A stretch of 27,737 nt of DNA from Planctomycetota bacterium (GTDB lineage Bacteria; Planctomycetota; Phycisphaerae; UBA1845). The stretch lies in the NCBI GenBank assembly GCA_024278775.1, contig JAJRSP010000184.1, positions 1-27,737 on the forward strand, written 5' to 3'. A program made the translations under genes and the position numbers. Of this stretch, positions 1 through 8,353 are shown piece by piece. The notes beneath the pieces were generated by a model. The model made no database searches, was not told where the DNA came from, and saw only the letters and a program-made list of their open reading frames with translations. Within the stretch, counting starts at the first letter, position 1. Each line of letters begins with the position of its first letter.

Positions 1-180
1 GCCCAGCCCCCGCTTGGACTGCACGATTCCACCGCGACGCAACCGCTGGAGCACCTTGGGTAGATAACCGGAGGGAACCTTGGTTATGGCGGCCAGCGTC
101 GGGGTCACAATCGACTTACCATCGCCCTGAGCAATGGCCACTACAGCCCGCAACGCGTATTCAGCAGTCGGCGAAATCAA
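1..180 (-). CDS. Rrf2-family transcriptional regulator (N-terminal part, NsrR-like by context)
   Basis: Reading the minus strand from TTG at 180 gives an open frame that runs off the window edge. It has the N-terminal winged helix typical of Rrf2 regulators: SPTAEYALRAVVAIAQG, then LAAITKVPSGYLPKVLQRLRRGGIV and SKRGLG. The start is a TTG preceded at 6 nt by GGGAGG. The Fe-S cysteines that would separate NsrR or IscR types from others lie outside the window. The gene is divergent from a nitric oxide reductase and shares a regulatory region with it, so a nitric-oxide-sensing repressor is the natural inference. The family call is firm; the NO-sensing role is inferred from context only. Confidence 0.85.
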   Translation of the reverse strand, partial: MISPTAEYALRAVVAIAQGDGKSIVTPTLAAITKVPSGYLPKVLQRLRRGGIVQSKRGLG

Positions 181-190
181 AAAAAACCTC

Positions 191-207
191 CCAAATCGGC
201 CATTTGG
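191..207. promoter_or_regulatory. Candidate operator: perfect inverted repeat between Rrf2 gene and norB
   Basis: CCAAAT-cggcc-ATTTGG is a perfect 6-5-6 inverted repeat. It lies directly upstream of the norB -35 box, downstream of the predicted Rrf2 transcription start, and abuts the Rrf2 ribosome binding site (GGGAGG, minus strand). A dimer bound here could block both genes. It is not the classical NsrR sequence of Enterobacteria, so the assignment to this Rrf2 protein rests on position. Confidence 0.55.
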
Positions 208-210
208 ACC

Positions 211-238
211 TTGACATCCTAATTATACTAGCCATACT
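211..238 (+). promoter_or_regulatory. Predicted sigma-70-type promoter of norB
   Basis: TTGACA (211-216), a 16-nt spacer and CATACT (233-238). Transcription would begin near 245, giving a leader of about 50 nt before the GTG start at 294. The -35 box is consensus; the -10 box matches 4 of 6 positions. Confidence 0.5.
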
Positions 239-250
239 CCGGGTCATCAA
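222..250 (-). promoter_or_regulatory. Predicted sigma-70-type promoter of the Rrf2 gene
   Basis: On the minus strand TTGATG (250-245), a 17-nt spacer and a consensus TATAAT (227-222). It overlaps the norB promoter on the opposite strand, so the two polymerases would compete for the same segment. The predicted start near 215 places the 191-207 inverted repeat in the short leader. Confidence 0.5.
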
Positions 251-293
251 GTGGATATTTGGAGTCAATTGGTTTTTTTTCGGAGACTCATCA

Positions 294-2546
294 GTGAACT
301 TTCGGAAGCACTGGCTCGCGTTCGCAGGCGTCACGCTCGTTTCGTTCTCGGTTCTCGGCTACTTCGGCCGGGAGCTCTATCGCCAGGCCCCACCGATCCC
401 CAAACGGGTCGTGACGGCCAGCTCGGAGGTGCTCTTTACGGGGCAGGATATCTCCGACGGGCAGAACATCTGGCAATCCATGGGCGGTCAGGAGTTGGGC
501 TCGATCTGGGGTCATGGGGCCTACGTCGCCCCGGATTGGTCGGCGGATTGGCTGCATCGTGAGGCGTCCTGGCTCCTGGAGCATTGGGCCGGAAAAGAAC
601 ACGGCAGCCATTACGCCTCCCTGGATGAGGAAACACAGGCCTCGCTTCGGCAACGCCTCAAGACCGCACTACGCACGAATACCTACGATCCGAACACGGG
701 CGATCTGCTGATTTCCGAGGATAGAGCGGAATCGATTCGCATTGTCGGCACGCACTACGCGAAGCTATTCGGCGATGACGAGTCGATGAACGAACTTCGC
801 GATGCCTACGCCATTCCCCCGAACTCGATCAAAACGACGGAACGCCAACACAAACTCAACGCGTTCTATTTTTGGGCCTCGTGGGTTTGCTCGACAAATC
901 GCCCTGGTAGCGACATCACCTACACGAACAACTGGCCGGCGGAGCGTTTGATCGGGAACGGCCCGACCGGTTCCATCGTGTTATGGTCGGTGATCAGCTT
1001 CGTGGTACTCCTCGCAGGGATCGGCGCGCTCTCCTGGTACTTTGCGGTCGCCCGCAGTAAGGAAGAAGCTCCACACGACATCCCGCGTTCGAACCCCATG
1101 CTCGACCTCATTCCCACGCCATCCATGAAAGCTACGCTAAAGTACTTTTGGATCGTTACCGCCTTGATGGTGGTACAGATCGGACTCGGTGCCGTCACCG
1201 CCCATTACGGGGTGGAAGGTTCAGGCTTCTACGGGATCCCGCTGGCCAAGTGGCTTCCCTACGCAGTGACACGTACCTGGCACTCCCAACTGGGTATCTT
1301 CTGGATCGCCACGGCGTGGCTCGGTACGGGTTTATTCATGGCGCCGGCCGTCTCGGGACATGAACCCAAATTCCAAAGACTCGGCGTCAATTTCCTCTGG
1401 GTCTGCCTAGTGGTGATCGTCGTCGGCTCGATGGCGGGCGAGTGGTTTGGGGTACGGCAACGGCTCGGACTGACAGAAAACTTCTGGTTCGGTCATCAGG
1501 GCTATGAGTACGTTGACCTCGGACGCTTTTGGCAGATCTTTCTGCTCGTGGGCTTGTTTTTATGGCTTGGGCTAATGCTTCGGGCCATGTGGCCTGCCGT
1601 CAGAAAACCAAGCGAAAATCGCAATCTCCTGGCTCTTTTTCTCGTCGCATCGGCCGCCATCGCCATGTTTTACGGTGCGGGATTGATGTGGGGACGACAA
1701 ACCCCCCTGACCATCGCCGAGTACTGGCGTTGGTGGGTGGTTCACCTTTGGGTGGAGGGCTTCTTCGAGGTGTTTGCCACGGTCGTGATCGCTTTTCTGT
1801 TCACGCGAATGGGGTTGATCCGCACCTCCACGGCGACTGCTGCCGCCCTCTTCTCCACGACGATCTTTCTAAGCGGCGGCATCATCGGCACCTTTCACCA
1901 CCTTTACTTTGCCGGGACGCCGACGGCGGTGTTGGCCCTCGGTGCCACCTTCAGCGCGTTGGAAGTCGTCCCACTCGTGCTCATCGGCTACGAGGCTTAT
2001 GAGGGCCTCAAAATGAGTCGCTCCTGCGAGTGGATCAACGCCTACAAGTGGCCCATCTATTTCTTCGTAGCAGTATCCTTCTGGAACCTAGTCGGTGCCG
2101 GCCTGTTCGGCTTCCTGATCAATCCGCCCATCGCGCTTTATTACATGCAAGGGCTGAATACGACGGCCGTACATGCGCACACCGCCCTGTTCGGCGTCTA
2201 CGGAATGCTCGGCATCGGTCTCATGCTTTTTTGTCTCAAAGGGATGGCCGCCCGTCGGGTCTGGCGTACCGGCGTGCTGTCTTTCTCGTTCTGGTCAATC
2301 AACATCGGTCTCGCCCTGATGGTACTGATTAGCATATTGCCGGTTGGTCTCATGCAGACATGGGCGAGCGTAGAGCACGGCATGTGGTACGCGCGATCAG
2401 CGGAGTTCCTGCAAACGGACGTCGTGGGCACGCTGCGTTGGCTTCGTGTGATCGGTGATACGGTGTTTGCCATCGGCATTCTGGCACTGGGGTGGTTTAT
2501 ACTCGGCCTGGTCACAGGATGGTCCGTGAACAAACAAAAGGCGTAA
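294..2546 (+). CDS. norB: Quinol-dependent nitric oxide reductase (qNOR), single-subunit NorB
   Basis: Integral membrane enzyme that reduces 2 NO to N2O with electrons from quinol, for respiration or NO detoxification. The N-terminus has a membrane helix followed by the qNOR hallmark GYFGRELYRQAPPIP, then a periplasmic cytochrome-c-like region without heme-c motif, then the heme-copper-oxidase-like core. Heme and non-heme-iron ligands are visible: WHSQLGIFWI (His near residue 329), VVHLWVEGFFE (near 484), GTFHHLYFAG (near 535) and HAHTALFGVYGMLG (near 628). The glutamates of LWVEGFFE are also kept. I chose GTG at 294, with CGGAGA 7 nt upstream, which gives about 750 aa as in other qNORs. The frame also runs back to a TTG at 204, but that extension crosses the predicted promoter. 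Expression is probably controlled by the divergent Rrf2 regulator. Confidence 0.95.
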   Translation: MNFRKHWLAFAGVTLVSFSVLGYFGRELYRQAPPIPKRVVTASSEVLFTGQDISDGQNIWQSMGGQELGSIWGHGAYVAPDWSADWLHREASWLLEHWAGKEHGSHYASLDEETQASLRQRLKTALRTNTYDPNTGDLLISEDRAESIRIVGTHYAKLFGDDESMNELRDAYAIPPNSIKTTERQHKLNAFYFWASWVCSTNRPGSDITYTNNWPAERLIGNGPTGSIVLWSVISFVVLLAGIGALSWYFAVARSKEEAPHDIPRSNPMLDLIPTPSMKATLKYFWIVTALMVVQIGLGAVTAHYGVEGSGFYGIPLAKWLPYAVTRTWHSQLGIFWIATAWLGTGLFMAPAVSGHEPKFQRLGVNFLWVCLVVIVVGSMAGEWFGVRQRLGLTENFWFGHQGYEYVDLGRFWQIFLLVGLFLWLGLMLRAMWPAVRKPSENRNLLALFLVASAAIAMFYGAGLMWGRQTPLTIAEYWRWWVVHLWVEGFFEVFATVVIAFLFTRMGLIRTSTATAAALFSTTIFLSGGIIGTFHHLYFAGTPTAVLALGATFSALEVVPLVLIGYEAYEGLKMSRSCEWINAYKWPIYFFVAVSFWNLVGAGLFGFLINPPIALYYMQGLNTTAVHAHTALFGVYGMLGIGLMLFCLKGMAARRVWRTGVLSFSFWSINIGLALMVLISILPVGLMQTWASVEHGMWYARSAEFLQTDVVGTLRWLRVIGDTVFAIGILALGWFILGLVTGWSVNKQKA

Positions 2547-2684
2547 CACCCGGCAGGGAAGTGAAAACATCGTAACTCGCGGAGAACGCCGATAGGACAC
2601 GCTCTCTCACCCCGCGACATGAGAAGCATCGAATTCGGCCCGCCGGAGAGATGCCGCCATCGCGCTGGTGACACGGTAGGAAAC

Positions 2685-2756
2685 AGCCGACGGTGGGAAT
2701 CGAACCCACAACCTCAGCTTTACGAAAGCTGTGCTCTGCCATTGAGCCACGTCGGC
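2685..2756 (-). tRNA. tRNA-Thr (anticodon CGU)
   Basis: The minus strand folds into a full cloverleaf. It has acceptor GCCGACG paired with CGTCGGC, D-arm GCTCAATGGCAGAGC, anticodon stem CAGCT/AGCTG with loop TTCGTAA, and T-arm GTGGG-TTCGATT-CCCAC. The anticodon CGT reads ACG codons (threonine). The discriminator base is T and CCA is not encoded. It lies alone between norB and a small unknown gene. Confidence 0.95.
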
Positions 2757-2962
2757 CTCGCGCCCCGGTCGGTCGAGAAGGGACACATCGAGCGGGATAC
2801 GTTACGGAGTCCCCCCCTGGACGTCAACACACCACACGACCACATCGACTCGCTGGGCTATCATCTTCATTGACTACGCTTATGCTTGAAATCCGCCGCC
2901 CGCTGCGGCCGTCGCTGGTAATAGCGTCGCAACGCGCACATCCGTACACATCGCCCACCTGC

Positions 2963-3274
2963 CTACCCGGCGGGGAGCGGATCGCAATCGTCGGCTCGTT
3001 CCTGTGCGTATCGGCCCACCTTGTCGTACGTCGTAGCCAAGAAACCAATCAACGGAAAGCCCCCGCGCGGAAACGGGGACGGCCCGAGTTGTTCGAGCAA
3101 GGCCAGCGGTCTTTCCGGCGCATCGATGCGAACGATCACCCTTTCCAACTCCGGACCCGCCTGCCAAAACCGATCGAGCATCGCATCAATCGGAGGAGAA
3201 GTCGGGTAGATCGTCGGAACGATCTTCAGCGCCGGCGGCGGCGCATCCACACTACGTAAGGGGGTTTCGTTCAT
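2963..3274 (-). CDS. Small protein of unknown function (103 aa)
   Basis: Open frame from ATG at 3274 to TAG, about 80 nt downstream of the end of the helicase gene and on the same strand. The sequence is proline-rich and soluble with no signal peptide or membrane segment. A possible helical core is IDAMLDRFWQAGPELERVIV, and a second conserved-looking stretch is GGFPLIGFLATTYDKVGRYA. No family is recognised. Only a weak ribosome binding site is seen (GGAAG, 12 nt away). It could be the last gene of a transcript that starts at the helicase. The amino-acid composition looks like a real protein, but the call is moderate. Confidence 0.5.
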   Translation of the reverse strand: MNETPLRSVDAPPPALKIVPTIYPTSPPIDAMLDRFWQAGPELERVIVRIDAPERPLALLEQLGPSPFPRGGFPLIGFLATTYDKVGRYAQERADDCDPLPAG

Positions 3275-3354
3275 ATCAAAGCACCGCTTCCGAATCGCGC
3301 CGCAGCCTCACAGCATCACCACGCACCACTGCATCATGCCGTGAGGCCTGCCGA

Positions 3355-6300
3355 TCAGCACTCCGCTACAGCATCCTGCGATAGCGCGAACAAATCACGC
3401 AGTTGATCCGTCGAAAGTTCCGTGAGCCAGTTCTCACCGCTCCCCACGATGTTGTCGGCCAGGTTCCGTTTCTCCTCGAGTAACGAATCAATGCGTTCTT
3501 CCAGCGTACCCAGGCAAACAAATTTGTGGACCTGAACACGCCGCTCCTGCCCCAACCGATGCACCCGGTCGGTCGCCTGATCTTCTACGGCCGGATTCCA
3601 CCACCGATCATAGTGAAACACATGATTCGCCGCGGTAAGGTTTAACCCGAACCCCCCGGCTTTTAGAGACAGAACAAACAACGGCGAGTCCACGGACTCG
3701 TCCTGGAACGTGTTCACCATTCGATCGCGGGACTTACGCGGCGTGCCACCATGCAAAAAGAGCACGCTGCGCCCGAAGTTACTCTGTAGCAGTCGCACCA
3801 GTAGGTTGCCCATCTGTCGGTATTGCGTAAAAATCAGTGCGGAGTCGCCCTCGGCGAGCACCACTTCGATCATTTCGACCAGACGATCGCACTTCCCACT
3901 GCGTCCGGGCAACGATGATCCATCTCCCAGGAACTGGGCGGGATGATTGCACACCTGCTTCAGCTTGACCAACGCGGCGAGAATCAAACCCCGGCGGCGC
4001 ATCCCCTGAGACCGTTCAATCTCGCCGAGCATGTCGTTGACCACCGCCTCATACAGCGAGGCCTGCTCTCGGGTTAGCGTGCAAAAAACCTTCATCTCCA
4101 TCTTCTCGGGCAGATCAACCTCGATGGTCGGGTCAGATTTGATCCGTCGAAGAACAAAGGGACGAATCAGATGCCGCAAACGCTCTGAACGGTCCGCGTC
4201 GTGATGACGTTCAATGGGTACGGCGAAACGCCGCCGAAAATCACCCGCCGATCCGAGATAGCCCGGATTGAGAAAATCCAGAATGGACCAAAGCTCGCTG
4301 AGCCGATTTTCGATCGGCGTTCCGGTCAAGGCTAACCGATGTACCGCGCGCAACGACCGGACGGCCATGGACTGTTTGGCCGCCGGATTCTTGATGTTCT
4401 GCGCCTCGTCCAACACGATCCGAGACCACGCCACACAATTCAGGTGGTCGAAATCACGATGCGTCAACGCATAGGTGCTGATCACCACATCATGCCGCTT
4501 CGCCTCCTCGACAAACGCCGGACCACTCAAGCGTTCCAAACCGTGATGCACCATCACACTCAGTGTCGGGGCAAACCGTTCGATCTCACGTTGCCAGTTC
4601 CCGACGAGAGAAGTCGGCACCACGAGCAAAGTCGGACCCGCGCCGGCCCCCTCCTGCTTCTCGTAGAGCCACAGCGCGATCATCTGAATCGTCTTGCCGA
4701 GACCCATATCGTCGGCGAGACAACCACCAAGACCGATGCGAGACAGGAACCGCATCCAACTCATCCCCTTGCACTGATAAGGACGCATTTCTCCCTGAAA
4801 ACCGGCGGGCTGGTCGGCCAGCTCGATGGCCGAAACACCCTCGGCACCACCCAACACAGACTCCAGCCAACCGTGTGTCCGGAGGCCGGCCACGGGCAAT
4901 CCCGTCTCCAGATCATCCGCCAGGTAATACTGCCGCATCGCCTCAAAAAGCGTCATCCGCCCGTGCTGCTGCCCTTCGAGAAACGTGAGGGCCGCTTGAA
5001 TATCCGCCGGTTGGATCTCCGTCCACTGACCCCGAAGCTGGACCAAAGACTGCTTGGCGTGCGCAAGCTGCGTCAGTTCTTCCAGCGATATGTCCTCTCC
5101 GCCCAGCGCCACGTGCCAATCAAACGCCACCAATGATTCCAAACTGATGGCGCTATCGGCAACCACGGAGCCGTCTTCGACCGGACGAATGTCCAAACGC
5201 ATACGCAGCCGCGGACGGTTCTCACGCCACCAAGGGGGCAGCCACACGCCGTACCCCTCCGATTCGAGCATGGGTGCCACATCGCGCAAAAAGGCGTACG
5301 CCTCTTCCATCGTGAGGAAGAACTTCACCGGACCATCGGCACCCGCACCGCTTGCGATCGGTGGAAAATAGCGCGCCGCATGATCCACGTCGGATCGAAG
5401 CTGTGCCTCAGCATGGTCGAACGGACGCGGCAAGATTCTGGGACGCTCGATACGATCAGCCGACAACTGCTCGGCATCTACCACAAACGAGGGGTCGCCC
5501 GTCGCCTGCACATGCAGCGTCATCCGCCAGGGCCTGTCTTCTTCTTCCACCGCCCCTTGCAGGGACAGATCGGGCGCATGAAGCTGGAAACACGTTCGAC
5601 ACGCCCTCTCAGATACGGCCGGGTGTAGCTTGTCAAGCCATTGCTCGACGGCCGACTGGGTCGCGGCGCACTCCGGGTCTGAACCTGTCATCGAAGCGTC
5701 GCTGCGTACCAACGCCTGAAGCCATCGCGTCTGGGCGGTGAGAGAATCCTCCGGCAAATCCTGAATGGCATGGGCCAGTTCATCACCAGCCAGGCATCGG
5801 CGAACCAGCGAATCGACCGATCGCCATAGAAAACTCTCCACCAAATCAGAAGCCTGCGCCTCGCCTTTTGTTTCCGCCAAAGATCTACAAACCGGCGGCA
5901 TCGCCACGATCAACGCATGCAGTCGGCTCGAAGTGTCATGGTCGTCAACGGCCACTCGCCACAAACCGTAGTACTCTCCCGCTTCCGCACGATGAACCGC
6001 CGGGAGAAATCGCTGCTTGGCCAGCAACTCCAACACGAGCCGGGCCACACGAACCCAATAGCGAAACGAAGGGGCCAGATGTACATCGCGAAGGGTCGCT
6101 ACGGCCTGTGCCGTTAGCAGGTCAATGGCATCGGCAGGCTGAAATGCCAGCGAAGGCACATGGTACTCAGCGAACGAACCGAACGAGGACTCAGAGGACG
6201 GATCGGGTGCCGCATCGGTCGGATCGCACAACTGATCCTCACGGGATGCCGGGACCGGCAACAACAAACGCAAGCTGGACGCACTCGCACCCGACGCAAG

Positions 6301-6492
6301 CAGGCTGTCCCAGCCATCCCCGATGCAGTGACGAATCTGTTCCGACGTGGCCCCCACTGGACGCGACGCACGATCAGAGGGTGCCGTCGCCCTGGCAGGA
6401 AGCCTCACGGCCTGTCGGTCATCCCCCGTGGGGTCCGACAAAGACCACACGTGCAGTGCATCGTTGGTCCAAATCGCTTCCAGTGTCATCAT
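3355..6492 (-). CDS. SNF2-family helicase-like ATPase with bacterial SNF2-associated domain (1045 aa)
   Basis: DNA-dependent ATPase of the SWI2/SNF2 superfamily (RapA/HepA and HelZ relatives), expected to move along duplex DNA and remodel protein-DNA complexes. The first 560 residues are a poorly conserved part that includes a region like the bacterial SNF2-associated domain (around VKFFLTMEEAYAFLRDVAPM and YGVWLPPWW). The motor follows: MRPYQCKGMSWM, Walker A DDMGLGKT near residue 598, DEAQNIKN near 694, LTGTPIENRLSELWSILDF, then the C-terminal RecA lobe with LIFTQYRQMG, SLKAGGFGLNLTAANHVFHYD, WWNPAVEDQATDRVHRLGQ near 976. All motor motifs are intact. Two adjacent ATGs open the frame; there is no strong ribosome binding site. 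The stop is TGA, which shows that TGA terminates normally in this genome. Confidence 0.93.
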   Translation of the reverse strand: MMTLEAIWTNDALHVWSLSDPTGDDRQAVRLPARATAPSDRASRPVGATSEQIRHCIGDGWDSLLASGASASSLRLLLPVPASREDQLCDPTDAAPDPSSESSFGSFAEYHVPSLAFQPADAIDLLTAQAVATLRDVHLAPSFRYWVRVARLVLELLAKQRFLPAVHRAEAGEYYGLWRVAVDDHDTSSRLHALIVAMPPVCRSLAETKGEAQASDLVESFLWRSVDSLVRRCLAGDELAHAIQDLPEDSLTAQTRWLQALVRSDASMTGSDPECAATQSAVEQWLDKLHPAVSERACRTCFQLHAPDLSLQGAVEEEDRPWRMTLHVQATGDPSFVVDAEQLSADRIERPRILPRPFDHAEAQLRSDVDHAARYFPPIASGAGADGPVKFFLTMEEAYAFLRDVAPMLESEGYGVWLPPWWRENRPRLRMRLDIRPVEDGSVVADSAISLESLVAFDWHVALGGEDISLEELTQLAHAKQSLVQLRGQWTEIQPADIQAALTFLEGQQHGRMTLFEAMRQYYLADDLETGLPVAGLRTHGWLESVLGGAEGVSAIELADQPAGFQGEMRPYQCKGMSWMRFLSRIGLGGCLADDMGLGKTIQMIALWLYEKQEGAGAGPTLLVVPTSLVGNWQREIERFAPTLSVMVHHGLERLSGPAFVEEAKRHDVVISTYALTHRDFDHLNCVAWSRIVLDEAQNIKNPAAKQSMAVRSLRAVHRLALTGTPIENRLSELWSILDFLNPGYLGSAGDFRRRFAVPIERHHDADRSERLRHLIRPFVLRRIKSDPTIEVDLPEKMEMKVFCTLTREQASLYEAVVNDMLGEIERSQGMRRRGLILAALVKLKQVCNHPAQFLGDGSSLPGRSGKCDRLVEMIEVVLAEGDSALIFTQYRQMGNLLVRLLQSNFGRSVLFLHGGTPRKSRDRMVNTFQDESVDSPLFVLSLKAGGFGLNLTAANHVFHYDRWWNPAVEDQATDRVHRLGQERRVQVHKFVCLGTLEERIDSLLEEKRNLADNIVGSGENWLTELSTDQLRDLFALSQDAVAEC

Positions 6493-6982
6493 GGCCGAGG
6501 ATGTTCGCCCTGGTCTGTGGTGGTTGGTTTCATGAAAACCCGCATCGCCTTCAAAAAAAGCGAAACCGTCATTATACGACAGCAGGCCCGAGCGTCCACT
6601 CTCTGAGTGATTCGGACTACGAAGCTACAGAGGGCGCAGGGCACTTTCGTCGGCATCAGCGCAAGGCGGGTGGTTTGCCCGGCCAGTCAGTGGCTCACCT
6701 GCCCCGCCAAGCGGCAGGTCAGCCTTTCGGCCTTAGGGTGAAAGAACCACTCACGCTATCTACCACGTTTCACAACTATGGCGACTATGATACCTCTCCC
6801 CGAGCCGAATGATTTCGCTTACGCGGCCTGGAACACCGAACCTCGAACGAACTCTTGAAACCGGCAGGTAGTAGTCGTAGAACTTATGAACCGCGGTACT
6901 CCCCATCATTCACGGCCGCCGATTTAATCATACACCTGATTTCGGAACCCCAGCGAAGGAAACACCGGCACGAACCATGCCG
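6493..6982. other. Non-coding stretch with several hairpins
   Basis: No convincing gene. The segment 6597-6760 is rich in short inverted repeats: CACTC/GAGTG at 6597-6609, ACCTGCC/GGCAGGT at 6697-6719 and GCCTTTCGGC just after. It could hold a structured RNA or the 3' ends of both flanking transcripts. Both neighbours are on the minus strand, so the region is downstream of the lipoprotein gene and upstream of the helicase. Confidence 0.4.
6571..6598 (-). promoter_or_regulatory. Predicted promoter of the SNF2 helicase gene
   Basis: On the minus strand TGGACG (6598-6593), a 16-nt spacer and a consensus TATAAT (6576-6571), with a predicted start near 6563 and a leader of about 70 nt. A small perfect hairpin CACTC-TCT-GAGTG (6597-6609) touches the -35 box. 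Confidence 0.4.
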
Positions 6983-7618
6983 TCATCGTGTGGAAACAGG
7001 AGGGATCAGTTCGAAAGCTACGCGAAAGGCGCTATCACCGACATCATTGATCTCAAACCGAACCACCAACAAGGCACCACACGGAAAGTCCAAACCCAAC
7101 TTGGCCTCAAACGGCAGTGCCGATCCGATGCTCACCGAGCCGTCCGACGAGCCGTTCGCGGCCTCATCGAAAAACGCCACGCCAGCCACCATGGCCTCGG
7201 AAACGAGATCGGCATCCGACATGTTCGCCCGGGCCAATTCCAGCAACCGAGCGCTGCCGATACCAAACGTCCGGGCGCAAGGGATCGTGCCGATCGCACT
7301 TTCACTATTCGGACCCAGCGTCAGTCCCGACTCGTCGAGCCCAAACTGAACAACGGAAGGTGCTGAAAACTCATCAAGCGGGTCAAACGTGCCCGCCGTA
7401 AACACAACTCGATTCGGGGTGTTGTTGATAAACAGCACTCGGACATCACCGCGATCGCCGGCCGTATCACCCCCGAGAGACGCCGATGCCACGAACATAC
7501 AGCCCGCATCGGCCAGTGTCAGGACGGCAACCAGCACCACCAGCCGGAAACCGCCGTGACCGAAGCACCGTCGCCCCACCAAGCATGTTCGTAGATGCGC
7601 CTCCATGAGATCGAGCAT
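6983..7618 (-). CDS. Putative lipoprotein of unknown function (211 aa)
   Basis: Starts at ATG 7618 with AAAGG 3 nt upstream; a second ATG at 7606 is possible. The N-terminus has a basic segment, a hydrophobic stretch FRLVVLVAVLTL and a lipobox LADAGC, so the protein is probably lipid-anchored. The mature part contains VRVLFINNTPNRVVFTAGTFD, FGLDESGLTLGPNSESA and a Cys in TIPCARTFG; a second Cys is in DFPCGALLVVRFE near the end, which could form a disulfide with the first. No family name is known to me. The composition and layout are typical of secreted proteins in planctomycete-like genomes (inference). It stops with TGA. Confidence 0.75.
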   Translation of the reverse strand: MLDLMEAHLRTCLVGRRCFGHGGFRLVVLVAVLTLADAGCMFVASASLGGDTAGDRGDVRVLFINNTPNRVVFTAGTFDPLDEFSAPSVVQFGLDESGLTLGPNSESAIGTIPCARTFGIGSARLLELARANMSDADLVSEAMVAGVAFFDEAANGSSDGSVSIGSALPFEAKLGLDFPCGALLVVRFEINDVGDSAFRVAFELIPPVSTR

Positions 7619-7853
7619 CGGCCTTTGGTCCGATCAGCCTTGAATATAGATTGGCGAATTCACTCGTCCGGGAAACACCGTCCATACAAACGTCCCAGAG
7701 CAGATCGCCGGGGACACCCCGCTCAGACGGCGAATGGAATCTGCCCGATGCAGGAGCCTACAATCACGCGACACCGACGCAGTGTGCAGTCGCGTCGGTG
7801 TGTGACAGACCCACATGATACCGACCCGAGTAAGGGACGAAGAGGCCGCCGTG

Positions 7854-8120
7854 ATGACCGACACCTTTGGCGCGATGCGTCACCACCAACTGACCATTCT
7901 GAAGCAATTGCTACCCGGACCGCTGACCGAGTTCGAGCTTAGCCAGGCCGTGTCCCAGTCCACAGGCTTCGGCACAGGTGTCGCAGCCGAGATGATGCCC
8001 CAGTGGCTCGACGAACTCAAAACAGAAGGTCTCGTGTGGTCCGGCTCGTTGTTCAATTCAGAAGATCAATCCATCACGGCTGCCGCGCTGACACTGCGCG
8101 GTCGCCATCTGGTCATGTAG
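7854..8120 (+). CDS. Small winged-helix-like protein (88 aa), possible transcriptional regulator
   Basis: Start chosen at ATG 7854 because GAGG lies 8 nt upstream; the frame also opens 13 codons earlier at 7815. The order of segments suggests a helix-turn-helix fold: HHQLTILKQLLPG, PLTEFELSQAVSQ, MMPQWLDELKTEGLVW, then a possible wing ending in LTLRGRHLV. This resembles small winged-helix domains in which a late helix precedes a beta wing. No named family is recognised and DNA binding is inferred. It lies 233 nt upstream of an ABC exporter gene on the same strand and could regulate it. Confidence 0.65.
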   Translation: MTDTFGAMRHHQLTILKQLLPGPLTEFELSQAVSQSTGFGTGVAAEMMPQWLDELKTEGLVWSGSLFNSEDQSITAAALTLRGRHLVM

Positions 8121-8244
8121 ACGCGCCGCGATCGCTGTAGTGAGGCCGGCAAGCAAACGCTTACACGCCACCCTACTGAGTACCGCTCAGCGAAGCACTG
8201 TCGATGCATCAAGTCGACGTGTCTCCGTATACAACTATCCACAC

Positions 8245-8273
8245 TTGCTGTTGGTCCGCGCGTGCCGTAAACT
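8245..8273 (+). promoter_or_regulatory. Possible promoter of the ABC exporter operon
   Basis: TTGCTG (8245-8250), a 17-nt spacer and TAAACT (8268-8273), about 80 nt before the ATPase start. A 12-bp palindrome GTTTTCGAAAAC (8331-8342) lies between it and the start codon and could be an operator. Both are sequence-pattern calls. Confidence 0.3.
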
Positions 8274-8353
8274 CACCGCTGTTCGGAGTATCAACCGCGG
8301 CGTCAGAATCGGCGTCGCCAAGCGTTAAGCGTTTTCGAAAACAGCGAGCCGTC

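Noticed and set aside
204..293. N-terminal extension of norB to TTG 204
   Set aside because: It would place the -35 and -10 boxes inside the coding region and has no ribosome binding site, while GTG 294 has one at the right distance and gives the usual qNOR N-terminus.
6681..6719. Resemblance to a cobalamin-riboswitch B12 box (AGTCAG ... ACCTGCC)
   Set aside because: The two halves are separated by six bases instead of three, the other conserved cobalamin-riboswitch parts are missing, and no cobalamin gene follows.
4339..6812. Long plus-strand open frames opposite the SNF2 helicase
   Set aside because: They are antisense to a strongly conserved helicase, have low-complexity Arg/Pro/His-rich composition and no ribosome binding sites.
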